Positions 1 through 5,803 of a stretch of DNA of 14,086 bases are shown here, piece after piece (the stretch's first letter is position 1; every line of letters starts with the position of its first letter). Source of the DNA: Patescibacteria group bacterium (GTDB taxonomy: Bacteria; Patescibacteriota; Gracilibacteria; UBA1369; PNNO01). The notes under the pieces were generated by a model. It was not told the origin of the DNA and searched no databases. It saw only the letters and a list, made by a program, of their open reading frames with translations. A program made the translations under genes and the position numbers. Location: positions 1-14,086 of the forward strand of contig JAJRYP010000103.1 of NCBI GenBank assembly GCA_024275695.1, in the 5' to 3' direction.

Positions 1-1
1 C

Positions 2-130
2 ATTGATTGGTACGACGATCACTACAAGAATGTGGAACGGGAATTTGTCGTGTTCCGTCGCCGTTATCCTCCTCCCGATGCCATCTTTCAAGCCTCACTA
101 TTTTCTAACCCCTTAAAAAAGGGTGAATGA
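2..130 (+). pseudogene. malQ: 3' end of an ORF entering from the left, possibly the middle of a frameshifted malQ
   Basis: An open frame runs in from the window edge and codes for 42 residues before TGA at 128-130. The stretch PPDAIFQASLFSNPL resembles the MalQ segment written PPDxFxxxGQxWGNPL in characterised 4-alpha-glucanotransferases, and that segment should lie just before the part of MalQ encoded by the next ORF. If so, this is the same gene in a different frame, with a shift and a loss of roughly eight codons near 115-122. The match is short and approximate. The alternative is an unrelated gene whose stop overlaps the GTG of the following ORF. Confidence 0.35.
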
Positions 131-809
131 TCAGAAATGTCGACTTGATTATACATCGCAACTTTTTGATATTGTGCGGCTGGATCATGCGAAAGGATTT
201 TTTTCTTATGGCTCAATGCATACAACCAATCCAAAACTCGATACCATTGAAAAAGGACCCGGTGTTAAAATGCTTAAAAAAATTATCACTTACAGTCGCA
301 AAATTGGTCTTGAACTGTTTGCAGAAGATTCCGGTGATAGACTAAAAAAACTTCGCAATGTACTCCGTTCATTCAATGTCCCGGGTATTCAAATCCTCCG
401 ATTTGCATACAATGACAAAAGAAAAAAAATCACAAAAAGATATGCAAATATGTCTAAATATTCAACAGGCACATTCGCTCAAAGCACAACGCACGACACA
501 GAAACCTTACTTGGATATCTTAATATTTTATCCCTCGCTGAAAAAAAACTTCTAAGCAAACACTGCAATGTTAAATTTGACGCTGATAACAAAATATTTG
601 CCATACGACTTCGTGACGCACTAATCCGTTCTCCCGCACAAACTGTTATTATCCCGATTCAAGACTGGCTTTTAACAACTAATCGAATTAATATTCCGGG
701 AACGGAAAAAATGGTTAAGGACACAAATTGGCAATATCGTGTTTCTGTTTCGATTGAAAATTTACCGTCCGTAAGACACGCAACGGAGCGAAGTGTCCCT
801 ATCAAATAA
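123..809 (+). pseudogene. malQ: 4-alpha-glucanotransferase (amylomaltase), C-terminal half only
   Basis: MalQ (GH77) moves alpha-1,4-glucan segments between chains in cytoplasmic maltodextrin or glycogen metabolism. All three catalytic acids can be placed: the nucleophile Asp21 in VRLDHAKGF, the acid/base Glu68 in LFAEDSGD, and Asp125 in STTHDTET. The late family motif IPIQDWL (residues 177-183), followed by RINIPGT and NWQYR, is also present. The family is about 500 residues and the nucleophile normally lies near residue 290, so some 270 N-terminal residues are missing from this frame. The apparent GTG start at 123 is probably an artefact: an in-frame TAA lies at 114-116 and a possible preceding piece of malQ reads in another frame. 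The last dozen residues come from GC-rich DNA carrying an inverted repeat (GACAC...GTGTC) and do not look like family sequence. Likely a decayed gene; a sequencing frameshift is possible. Confidence 0.8.
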
Positions 810-823
810 TGCGGACTGGGATT
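809..823. repeat. 15-bp direct repeat, copy 1, at the 3' side of the Fic gene
   Basis: The sequence ATGCGGACTGGGATT occurs here and again, identical and in the same orientation, at 1922-1936. The two copies bracket the Fic gene and its promoter. This copy overlaps the first two bases of the Fic stop codon. The repeat is GC-richer than its surroundings, which makes a chance match unlikely but not impossible. Confidence 0.7.
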
Positions 824-1757
824 AGGAGTTTTTTATTGATTCCATATAATTTTCAACTGCTTCTTCCGAAGAAAGCCAATTTCTTCCCTCTTTAAAAGCC
901 TCCAATTTGCCTTGTGTAGCTAATTTTCTTAAATATGTATGAGAGTACGAAGACTTTTTACTTAATTCTTTAAGGCTAATGTATTGTTTGTTTTTTGATT
1001 TACTTGGTTTTAATATTTTCAAATAAATATTCAAACTACGAATAACTGCTTGTGCGATAAATTCACAAATAGGCTTGTATTCTTCCTTATCAGCTAATTG
1101 TAACACCCTGTAGTACCTTTTCCTGTCATTCTTTAAAATAATCCCAAGTGGATACCCTGCCCCTAAAATTAACACATTCATTATCAATCGTGCAGTTCGT
1201 CCATTACCATCCCAAAATGGATGAATATTAACAAATCTATGATGAAAAAGCGCTGCTATTTCAATTATATGATGTTTTCTTTTGTTTTTATTGAGCCAAT
1301 TTAGCAACTCCCTCATCTTAATCGGCACTTCAAGGTGGCTGGGAGGTTTGTGATCTGATCCAGAGATATAAACATCTCCGTCTCTATATCTTCCTGCAAT
1401 ATTTTTTTGTGAATCTTGCACAACAAGATGGTGCAGTTCCTTTATCAAATGCTCAGAAATCGTATTTTTTTTATCTTTATCAATGAGTTCATAAAGAAAA
1501 TCTAAAGCCTCTTTATGATTTTTTGCTTCCAAGTGATCTTTTAAAGGTTTTTCTTTGATAGTCAATCCTTCCTTAATTACCCAAAATGTTTCTTTTAGAG
1601 TTAATACATTCCCTTCAATAGCATTTGAATTATAGGTCATTTCAATTTGAAACTGCTCTCTAATTTTATTCAATATAGCGCTAGGAATTGGTCTGAGCGA
1701 ATCTAACGTCTTCAACTTCGCTTCAAGTGTTTTGATTGTGTTTTGTGATAAATACAT
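822..1757 (-). CDS. Fic-family protein (AMPylation-type) with C-terminal winged-helix domain
   Basis: 311 residues. Fic enzymes transfer a nucleotide moiety, usually AMP from ATP, to hydroxyl groups of target proteins. The catalytic motif HPFWDGNGR at residues 179-187 is a full match to HPFx(D/E)GN(G/K)R, with His179 the expected base. The N-terminal SNAIEG at 44-49 matches the inhibitory helix motif (S/T)xxxE(G/N), so this is a self-inhibited class II Fic with Glu48 predicted to block ATP positioning. YISGSDHKPPS (130-140) forms the flap region. Residues 258-306 look like a helix-turn-helix domain, as in standalone bacterial Fic proteins with a C-terminal DNA-binding part. Start is ATG at 1757, right behind a promoter with a strong inverted repeat. 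The gene stands alone on this strand, opposite to the broken genes around it, and is bounded by a direct repeat. No separate antitoxin is visible, in keeping with the built-in inhibitory helix. Confidence 0.92.
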   Translation of the reverse strand: MYLSQNTIKTLEAKLKTLDSLRPIPSAILNKIREQFQIEMTYNSNAIEGNVLTLKETFWVIKEGLTIKEKPLKDHLEAKNHKEALDFLYELIDKDKKNTISEHLIKELHHLVVQDSQKNIAGRYRDGDVYISGSDHKPPSHLEVPIKMRELLNWLNKNKRKHHIIEIAALFHHRFVNIHPFWDGNGRTARLIMNVLILGAGYPLGIILKNDRKRYYRVLQLADKEEYKPICEFIAQAVIRSLNIYLKILKPSKSKNKQYISLKELSKKSSYSHTYLRKLATQGKLEAFKEGRNWLSSEEAVENYMESIKNS

Positions 1758-1765
1758 TTGCGTCT

Positions 1766-1807
1766 GGGTACGTTACACGTATTATTAGTCTATCGTACCC
1801 TTGTAGA
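1766..1807 (-). promoter_or_regulatory. Promoter of the Fic gene overlapped by a 13-bp inverted repeat (operator candidate)
   Basis: On the minus strand a -35 TCTACA (1807-1802) is followed after 17 bases by -10 TAATAC (1784-1779). The arms GGGTACGTTACAC (1766-1778) and GTCTATCGTACCC (1788-1800) are inverted repeats matching at 11 of 13 positions, with a 9-bp centre that contains the -10. A regulator bound here would block RNA polymerase. The Fic protein's own C-terminal helix-turn-helix is the obvious candidate, but that is inference. Confidence 0.6.
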
Positions 1808-1814
1808 AGAATCA

Positions 1815-1838
1815 AGATTAAATAGCAGATTAAATAGC
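1815..1838. repeat. Perfect tandem duplication of 12 bp upstream of the Fic promoter
   Basis: AGATTAAATAGC is present twice with no gap (1815-1826 and 1827-1838), beginning 8 bp upstream of the Fic -35 element. It could be an AT-rich upstream activating element or simple replication slippage. Confidence 0.75.
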
Positions 1839-1921
1839 AATTCCCGAATTTAAAACCCTCTACTCTCTCCTCACTCAAAGCTCATACAAGTCGTTTTTTC
1901 GTGGAGCTCCTTAGTAACGCT
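1839..1921. other. Non-coding stretch between the Fic promoter and the second 15-bp repeat
   Basis: No gene seen. It contains a pyrimidine-rich run, a T6 run at 1895-1900 and the palindrome GGAGCTCC. It forms part of the gap between the Fic gene and the M23 fragment. Confidence 0.5.
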
Positions 1922-1936
1922 ATGCGGACTGGGATT
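1922..1936. repeat. 15-bp direct repeat, copy 2, upstream of the Fic gene
   Basis: Identical to 809-823 in the same orientation, 1113 bp away. The bases beyond the 15 differ on both sides, so the boundaries are sharp. The two copies together could mark the ends of an inserted or exchanged cassette that carries the Fic gene with its promoter. Confidence 0.7.
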
Positions 1937-1961
1937 GTTATTTATTATTAACCAATGCAAA

Positions 1962-1989
1962 TTGACGTTCTCTTGTTTTGTGTTAATAT
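1962..1989 (+). promoter_or_regulatory. Promoter for the M23 peptidase fragment
   Basis: -35 TTGACG (1962-1967), 16-bp spacer, extended -10 TGTTAATAT with the hexamer TAATAT at 1984-1989. It lies 37 bp upstream of the ATG at 2027 and is close to consensus. Confidence 0.65.
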
Positions 1990-2026
1990 TTTTATGCTCT
2001 GACAGCAATTTTAATTAACCAGAAAT

Positions 2027-2332
2027 ATGCCTGAAATTATTTCTGAAATCCCGTTTGATACTGAGAAACATGATGTGATCATATCGCAGGGTTTTAATGG
2101 ACCTTTTAGCCACAACATAATAGATGACCTTGATTTGAGATATTGTCTTGATTTTGCTCTACCAATTGAGACAGAAATTCGCGCTGCAAGGGACGGTATA
2201 GCACTTGTTTATAGAGGTAATGGTGATTGTTATCGAGGATTGGATCCAGAAAAAGGACGAAGTATTTCTCCGACATCATTTATAAAGCTTAAACATGAAG
2301 ATTTGAAAGATGGTGTAAGAACCATAGCTTGA
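2027..2332 (+). pseudogene. M23-family (lysostaphin-like) peptidase, N-terminal fragment
   Basis: 101 residues. M23 enzymes are zinc metallopeptidases that cut peptidoglycan cross-links. The opening pattern is typical of the family: QGFNGPFSH (residues 21-29) supplies the first zinc His29, and CLDFALPIETEIRAARDG (40-57) supplies the zinc Asp42 and the turn that follows. The frame breaks off after FIKLKHED, about where the family continues towards the HxH motif that completes the zinc site. That motif is absent, so the product cannot be an active M23 enzyme. No signal peptide is seen. A good promoter still lies upstream. The break abuts a serine-recombinase remnant, and the nine bases AAGCTTAAA occur on both sides of the junction (2285-2293 and 2334-2342), which could have served as microhomology for a deletion. 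Confidence 0.72.
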
Positions 2333-2676
2333 TAAGCTTAAAGAAAAGCAAATACGTCTCCTAGATGCTTACCTTGAACAAGACATCACTAACGAAGAAT
2401 ACACTACCACCAAGAAACAACTCTTAGATCGAAAAATAGAAATCAAAGAAAATTTAAAGGAAAAAGGCGGAAGAGGACTTCATTGGCTCGAACTCTTTCG
2501 CGAATGGATTATTTCAGCTCACCAAGCCATCAGCGTAGCTGACTGCGAAAATTTAGAAGAGAAGCGAAGCTTCTTGCAAAAAATCGGCTCGAACTTCCGG
2601 CTCACGGGGCAAAAGGTGGCTTGCCAACTGCAAAAAACCGTGGTCTGCGGCAGCCAAATTCCAGGGATTTTCCGAA
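2328..2676 (+). pseudogene. Serine recombinase (large resolvase/integrase), C-terminal remnant
   Basis: The frame opens after a TAG at 2325-2327. It has no start and lacks the N-terminal catalytic resolvase domain and the zinc-ribbon recombinase domain. What remains is the coiled-coil and tail of large serine recombinases: LDKLKEKQIRLLDAYL, then DITNEEYTTTKKQLL, then WLELFREWI...AHQA, then LEEKRSFLQKIGSNFRL. The frame then runs without a stop into antisense tRNA-Gly sequence, so the natural C-terminus has been lost at the tRNA boundary. Together with the cut M23 gene, this marks a site where a mobile element inserted or excised beside the tRNA and later decayed. The order of events is inference; the family assignment rests on pattern recognition of the tail. 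Confidence 0.75.
2632..2651 (-). terminator. Possible weak terminator behind tRNA-Gly
   Basis: On the minus strand GCCG-CAGACCA-CGGT forms a four-pair stem with one G-U pair, followed at once by T6 (complement of 2632-2637). It sits 26 bases past the CCA end of the tRNA. The stem is short, so the call is weak. It lies inside the recombinase remnant read on the other strand. Confidence 0.35.
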
Positions 2677-2751
2677 TGGAGCGGGTAACGGGAATTGAAC
2701 CCGTCTCTGCTGATTGGCAACCAGCCGTAATAGCCACTATACTATACCCGC
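2677..2751 (-). tRNA. tRNA-Gly (anticodon GCC), CCA encoded
   Basis: The cloverleaf can be read directly: acceptor GCGGGTA pairs with TACCCGC; anticodon stem GCTGG/TCAGC encloses the loop TTGCCAA with anticodon GCC; T arm ACGGG-TTCAATT-CCCGT. Discriminator base 73 is T, as usual in bacterial tRNA-Gly, and CCA follows in the DNA. The D stem is short (GTA/TAC). It lies 17 bp behind the DUF4389-like gene on the same strand, so it may be co-transcribed with the pnp operon and released by processing. Its 3' end coincides with the end of the recombinase remnant. Confidence 0.95.
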
Positions 2752-2768
2752 GCAAGCGAATTGTTTTT

Positions 2769-3059
2769 TTAATCTTCTATAAATTTAGGTCTTTTATCCG
2801 TTAAAGCGTTCAAATATGCTCGCCATTTGTTAACGTGACGCATAAATCTGTGTTTCTTATTCCACAATGCTCGACTTCTTTTTCCTAAAATAAGCATATA
2901 CCAAAACTCTACGAACATCACAAGAGAAATCCACATTCCCCAGACCATCAATACCCACATTTCAATATAAATCCATAGAAAACGAAAAACAAATAATCGT
3001 GAGATTTCCCGCTGATATGGAGCTTTATATTGAAGCTCGGTTTTGTTGCTGCTTTCCAT
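2769..3059 (-). CDS. Small membrane protein, DUF4389-like
   Basis: 96 residues. Two hydrophobic segments at about 21-40 and 43-59 are followed by a basic C-terminal part. The order of features (SRLFVFRFLWIY, an aromatic-rich membrane stretch, GKRSRALWN, then VNKWRAYLNALTDKRPKF) follows the DUF4389 pattern, in which a membrane hairpin leads to a conserved RVxAYLxALTDxYPxF tail. No biochemical function is known for that family. The gene follows pnp by 42 bp on the same strand and precedes tRNA-Gly by 17 bp, so it is probably in the rpsO-pnp transcript. No Shine-Dalgarno site is obvious before the ATG at 3059. Confidence 0.75.
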   Translation of the reverse strand: MESSNKTELQYKAPYQREISRLFVFRFLWIYIEMWVLMVWGMWISLVMFVEFWYMLILGKRSRALWNKKHRFMRHVNKWRAYLNALTDKRPKFIED

Positions 3060-3101
3060 AATGTATCTTAACTAAGGATATAAAAAGTTTGTACTGTTTT
3101 T

Positions 3102-5249
3102 CTATTTCTTAGGAGGCATCGGATTGCCGCTTCCTCCGGGTCTTGGCAACAATGCCTTCATGGATAAATTATATCGTCCCATATCGTCAATTTCCATAAG
3201 TTTTACTTTCACTTTATCACCCAGTTTTACTACATCTTCAACTTTATTCACTCTTTCATGAGATAATTGCGATATGTTAACAAGTCCGTCTTTTCCCGGA
3301 ACAAATTCCACAAATGCTCCGAAATCCATAATTCGAACAACTGTGCCTTCAAATACATCCCCGATCTCCGGTTCGTATGTGATGGCTTTTACTCTACCCA
3401 TAGCGCACTCACCACTTGCTTGATCGGGAGCCGTAATCATAATAAGACCATCATCGTCGATGTCCATCTGAACATTACATTCTCCTGTAATTTTTTGAAT
3501 AGTTTCGCCACCTTTTCCGATAACATCGCGAATTTTATCCGGATCGATTTTGATTGAAGTAATCATTGGAGCAAATTTGGACATTTCTTTTCGCGGCTCC
3601 GGAATTGTCTCAATCATCTTTTTCATTATAATTTCACGAGCTTCCCTGGCACGCCCCAATGCTTCTCTCAACAGATCAACGGAAAGACCTTCAATTTTAA
3701 TATCCATTTGCAGAGCTGTAATTCCATCTTCGGTTCCGGCTACTTTAAAATCCATGTCTCCGGCAAAATCTTCCGGCCCTTGAATATCGCTTAAAATTTT
3801 GTACCCGCCTTTTCCATCTGTAATTAAACCCATCGCAATAGCGGAAACGTGTTTTTTAATTGGGACTCCGGCTGCCATCAAAGAAAGACTGGACCCGCAT
3901 ACGGAAGCCATTGAGCTTGATCCGTTACATGTAACTATTTCAGAAACAAGCAGCATTGTGTAAGGAAAGTCTTCGTGTTTCGGCAGAACAGGAAGAAGTG
4001 CCCTTTCTGCAAGCGCTCCATGGCCGATTTCACGTCGTCCCGGACCTCTTCTTGGACGAACTTCACCTACCGCATATGGAGGGAAATTGTAAAAGTGCAT
4101 ATATCTTTGCGTTTTATCTTCAGCCATTGTATCTACAATCATTGCATCCCCGGGTGAACCTAAAGTTGTAACTGTTAATGCCTGAGTTTCTCCACGTTGG
4201 AAAAGCGCGGAACCATGTGTTCGAGGAAGCAGATCAATTTTACATTCAAGCGGCCTTACTTCATCGATTTTCCTTCCGTCAATACGTTTTTCATGCTTGA
4301 GAATATTATATCGCATTCTTTTCTCGGCCATATCATAAAGAACCTCTTTGAGATCGGATTCCTTATATGTTTCATCTTCGATTTGAGAAGCGAAATATTC
4401 CAACATTTTTTTCGTCAAGGCTTCTTTCTTATCACGTACCTCGGCTTTAGTTTTACCGGTGATTTCATCCAGCATCTCATCCGTAACAAAATCTTTCACG
4501 GCTTCTCTGATGTCTTCCGGAACGGTTACAACATCATACGGCAGATCTTCTTTGCGATGAACAGCCGCGAATTCTTCCTGAAGGATACAAATTTTCTTGA
4601 TTGTTTGATGAGCAAGATCCAAAGCTTGAATCATTGTTTCTTCATCAACTTCCTTTGCTCCGGCCTCAACCATTGTTATTGCGTCTTTTGTTCCGGCAAC
4701 GGTTAGGTCAAGCGTTCCGTTTTCAAGCTGTTCAATAGTCGGATTTACAATCAGCTCGTGTTTTCCGTCTTCCGTTTTAATACGTCCGATTTTAATACCC
4801 GCCACAGGCCCCTGAAACGGCATTCCGGAAATTGTTAAAGCCGCGGATGCCGCAGTAATTGCAAGCGGCCCCATATCAATTTCAAGATCTGTTGATAGAA
4901 CGGTACAAATTACCTGAACTTCGTTTGTCATTCCTTTCGGAAATAATGGACGAAGAGGTCGATCAATAAGACGGCTAATTAGAACAGCCGTTTCGGAAGG
5001 TCTTCCTTCACGTTTAATAAATCTGCTTCCTTTAATTTTTCCCGCCGCATAAAAACGTTCTTCGTAATCACACATTAGAGGAAAAAAGTCCGCTCCTTCA
5101 CGTCCTTTCGGGCTCATTGTCGCAGTTGCAAGAATTTTTGTATCGCCGAGACCGACAACAACGGATCCGCTTGCTTGAAGCGCAATTTCGCCTGTTTCAA
5201 ATGTAAGAGGTCGACCCGCGAGGTCATGAGTGAAATCTTTAGATTCCAT
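3102..5249 (-). CDS. pnp: Polyribonucleotide nucleotidyltransferase (PNPase)
   Basis: 715 residues, a normal full length. PNPase degrades RNA 3' to 5' by phosphorolysis, releasing nucleoside diphosphates, as a homotrimeric ring in the cytoplasm. All five domains are present: RNase PH-like 1 (about 5-235, with the FIKREGRPSE signature at 78-87), alpha-helical linker (about 240-315), RNase PH-like 2 (about 320-550), KH (about 562-620, with IGKGGE at 577-582) and S1 (about 629-700, starting GDVFEGTVVRI). The catalytic set corresponding to E. coli Asp486, Asp492 and Lys494 is Asp494, Asp500 and Lys502 in DFAGDMDFKV. The tail is short (PRPGGSGNPMPPKK). ATG at 5249 is the natural start because MESKDFTHDLAGRPLTFETG aligns with the family N-terminus. 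It follows rpsO by 134 bp; the spacer carries strong RNA structures that may mediate autoregulation or RNase processing. No clear Shine-Dalgarno site; the nearest AGAGG is 21 bases upstream. Confidence 0.98.
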   Translation of the reverse strand: MESKDFTHDLAGRPLTFETGEIALQASGSVVVGLGDTKILATATMSPKGREGADFFPLMCDYEERFYAAGKIKGSRFIKREGRPSETAVLISRLIDRPLRPLFPKGMTNEVQVICTVLSTDLEIDMGPLAITAASAALTISGMPFQGPVAGIKIGRIKTEDGKHELIVNPTIEQLENGTLDLTVAGTKDAITMVEAGAKEVDEETMIQALDLAHQTIKKICILQEEFAAVHRKEDLPYDVVTVPEDIREAVKDFVTDEMLDEITGKTKAEVRDKKEALTKKMLEYFASQIEDETYKESDLKEVLYDMAEKRMRYNILKHEKRIDGRKIDEVRPLECKIDLLPRTHGSALFQRGETQALTVTTLGSPGDAMIVDTMAEDKTQRYMHFYNFPPYAVGEVRPRRGPGRREIGHGALAERALLPVLPKHEDFPYTMLLVSEIVTCNGSSSMASVCGSSLSLMAAGVPIKKHVSAIAMGLITDGKGGYKILSDIQGPEDFAGDMDFKVAGTEDGITALQMDIKIEGLSVDLLREALGRAREAREIIMKKMIETIPEPRKEMSKFAPMITSIKIDPDKIRDVIGKGGETIQKITGECNVQMDIDDDGLIMITAPDQASGECAMGRVKAITYEPEIGDVFEGTVVRIMDFGAFVEFVPGKDGLVNISQLSHERVNKVEDVVKLGDKVKVKLMEIDDMGRYNLSMKALLPRPGGSGNPMPPKK

Positions 5250-5278
5250 AGAAAATTTGGTTAATTATTGCCTCTATG

Positions 5279-5342
5279 GAAACTTTGTCGGCCCAAGTAA
5301 CAAGTTTCAACAAAATAACTACCGAGAGTATTTTACTGAAAC
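5279..5342 (-). promoter_or_regulatory. Two mutually exclusive RNA hairpins in the rpsO-pnp spacer
   Basis: In the minus-strand transcript GTTTCAGTAAAATA (5342-5329) pairs with TATTTTGTTGAAAC (5317-5304) as an unbroken 14-bp stem with two G-U pairs and an 11-nt loop. The same positions are A-C mismatches in a plus-strand RNA, so the fold belongs to the pnp transcript. A second stem pairs GAAACTTGT (5308-5300) with ACAAAGTTTC (5288-5279), with one bulged A. Both stems need 5304-5308, so only one can form. In E. coli the pnp leader carries an RNase III-cut stem used for autoregulation; this may be a functional analogue. A TATAAT on the minus strand (5382-5377) could give pnp its own promoter, but no good -35 accompanies it. 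Confidence 0.65.
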
Positions 5343-5383
5343 CTGCAACTTAAGCATCTTAGAATCCACAGAGAATATTATAG

Positions 5384-5647
5384 TTATTTACGAATTTTCA
5401 GACTTTTAAGAACTTCTTCGTAATTATCTTTATTATTAAGTCTCAAATAGTTTAAAAGTTTTCTTATCTTTCCAACCATCATAAGGAGTCCTCTTCGAGA
5501 ATGATTATCTTTAGGATGATCTTTCAGATGCCCCTGTACTTCCTGAATTCTTTCAGTAAGAATGGCTATTTGCACTTTTGCCGATCCGGTATCTTTCGGA
5601 TGTTGTGCGTGTTTTGAAATAATTTTCTTTTTATCGCTACGTTTCAT
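5384..5647 (-). CDS. rpsO: 30S ribosomal protein S15
   Basis: 87 residues, close to the usual 89. S15 is a primary binder of the central domain of 16S rRNA, organising the h20-h21-h22 junction in the small subunit. Family landmarks are clear: HAQHPKDTGSAKVQIAILTERI in the first half, with the conserved DTGS turn, then HLKDHPKDNHSRRGLLMMVGKI, with the rRNA-contacting H-D-x-x-S-R-R-G-L pattern, and the closing helix LLNYLRLNNKDNYEEVLKSL. The N-terminus is a few residues shorter than in E. coli. It is the first gene of the rpsO-pnp unit, a very widespread pairing. A leader of about 80 bases with inverted repeats precedes it. S15 represses its own translation in several bacteria through differing leader structures, so the same is plausible here. 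Confidence 0.98.
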   Translation of the reverse strand: MKRSDKKKIISKHAQHPKDTGSAKVQIAILTERIQEVQGHLKDHPKDNHSRRGLLMMVGKIRKLLNYLRLNNKDNYEEVLKSLKIRK

Positions 5648-5726
5648 TTAGAGTCGTTAATAATAGGAGTCCTATCCCCTTGAAGTCTATTGGCTCCTAA
5701 AGAGACAGGCTTAAATAGTATTTACC
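5648..5726 (-). promoter_or_regulatory. rpsO leader with overlapping inverted repeats
   Basis: Between the predicted start of transcription and the ATG, the transcript contains the palindrome ATAGGACTCCTAT (5674-5662 region) and the pair TAGGAG...CTCCTA, both using the purine-rich segment that would act as a distant ribosome site. A third palindrome, TAAATACTATTTA, lies near the 5' end. Alternative pairings of this kind fit an S15 autoregulatory leader, but no match to a known S15-leader class is claimed. Confidence 0.4.
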
Positions 5727-5732
5727 AAACGA

Positions 5733-5761
5733 AATTTACCAGATAATTTATCATTTGGCAA
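5733..5761 (-). promoter_or_regulatory. Promoter of the rpsO-pnp operon
   Basis: Minus strand: -35 TTGCCA (5761-5756), 17-bp spacer, -10 TAAATT (5738-5733) with an extended TGG just before it. It faces away from the transporter gene and its -35 lies within a few bases of the -35 of the divergent promoter. Confidence 0.65.
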
Positions 5762-5777
5762 GGGTTAATGATATAAT
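5748..5777 (+). promoter_or_regulatory. Promoter of the MFS transporter gene
   Basis: Perfect -10 TATAAT at 5772-5777, with TTATCA at 5748-5753 as a fair -35 (18-bp spacer). Transcription would begin about 20 bases before the TTG start at 5804. It lies back to back with the rpsO promoter. Confidence 0.55.
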
Positions 5778-5803
5778 GATATCAATCTAACTTCTACTGC
5801 GAC

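Noticed and set aside
809..823. Reading the 15-bp repeat as a tRNA 3' end (AATCCCAGTCCGCA)
   Set aside because: The reverse complement resembles a T-stem and acceptor end, but neither copy has a T loop or the rest of a cloverleaf.
1766..1838. CRISPR or a repeat array near the Fic promoter
   Set aside because: Only two tandem copies of 12 bp and one inverted repeat; no regular spacers and no cas gene in the window.
2519..2804. ORFs on both strands across the tRNA-Gly, including one reading MERVTGIEPVSADWQPAV
   Set aside because: These are translations of the tRNA and its antisense, a well-known annotation artefact. Only the part left of 2677 on the plus strand carries recombinase-like sequence, and it is reported as a remnant.
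3267..4706. Several plus-strand ORFs of 60-169 codons inside the pnp gene
   Set aside because: They are shadows of pnp; their peptides show no family pattern, whereas the minus frame is a complete PNPase.
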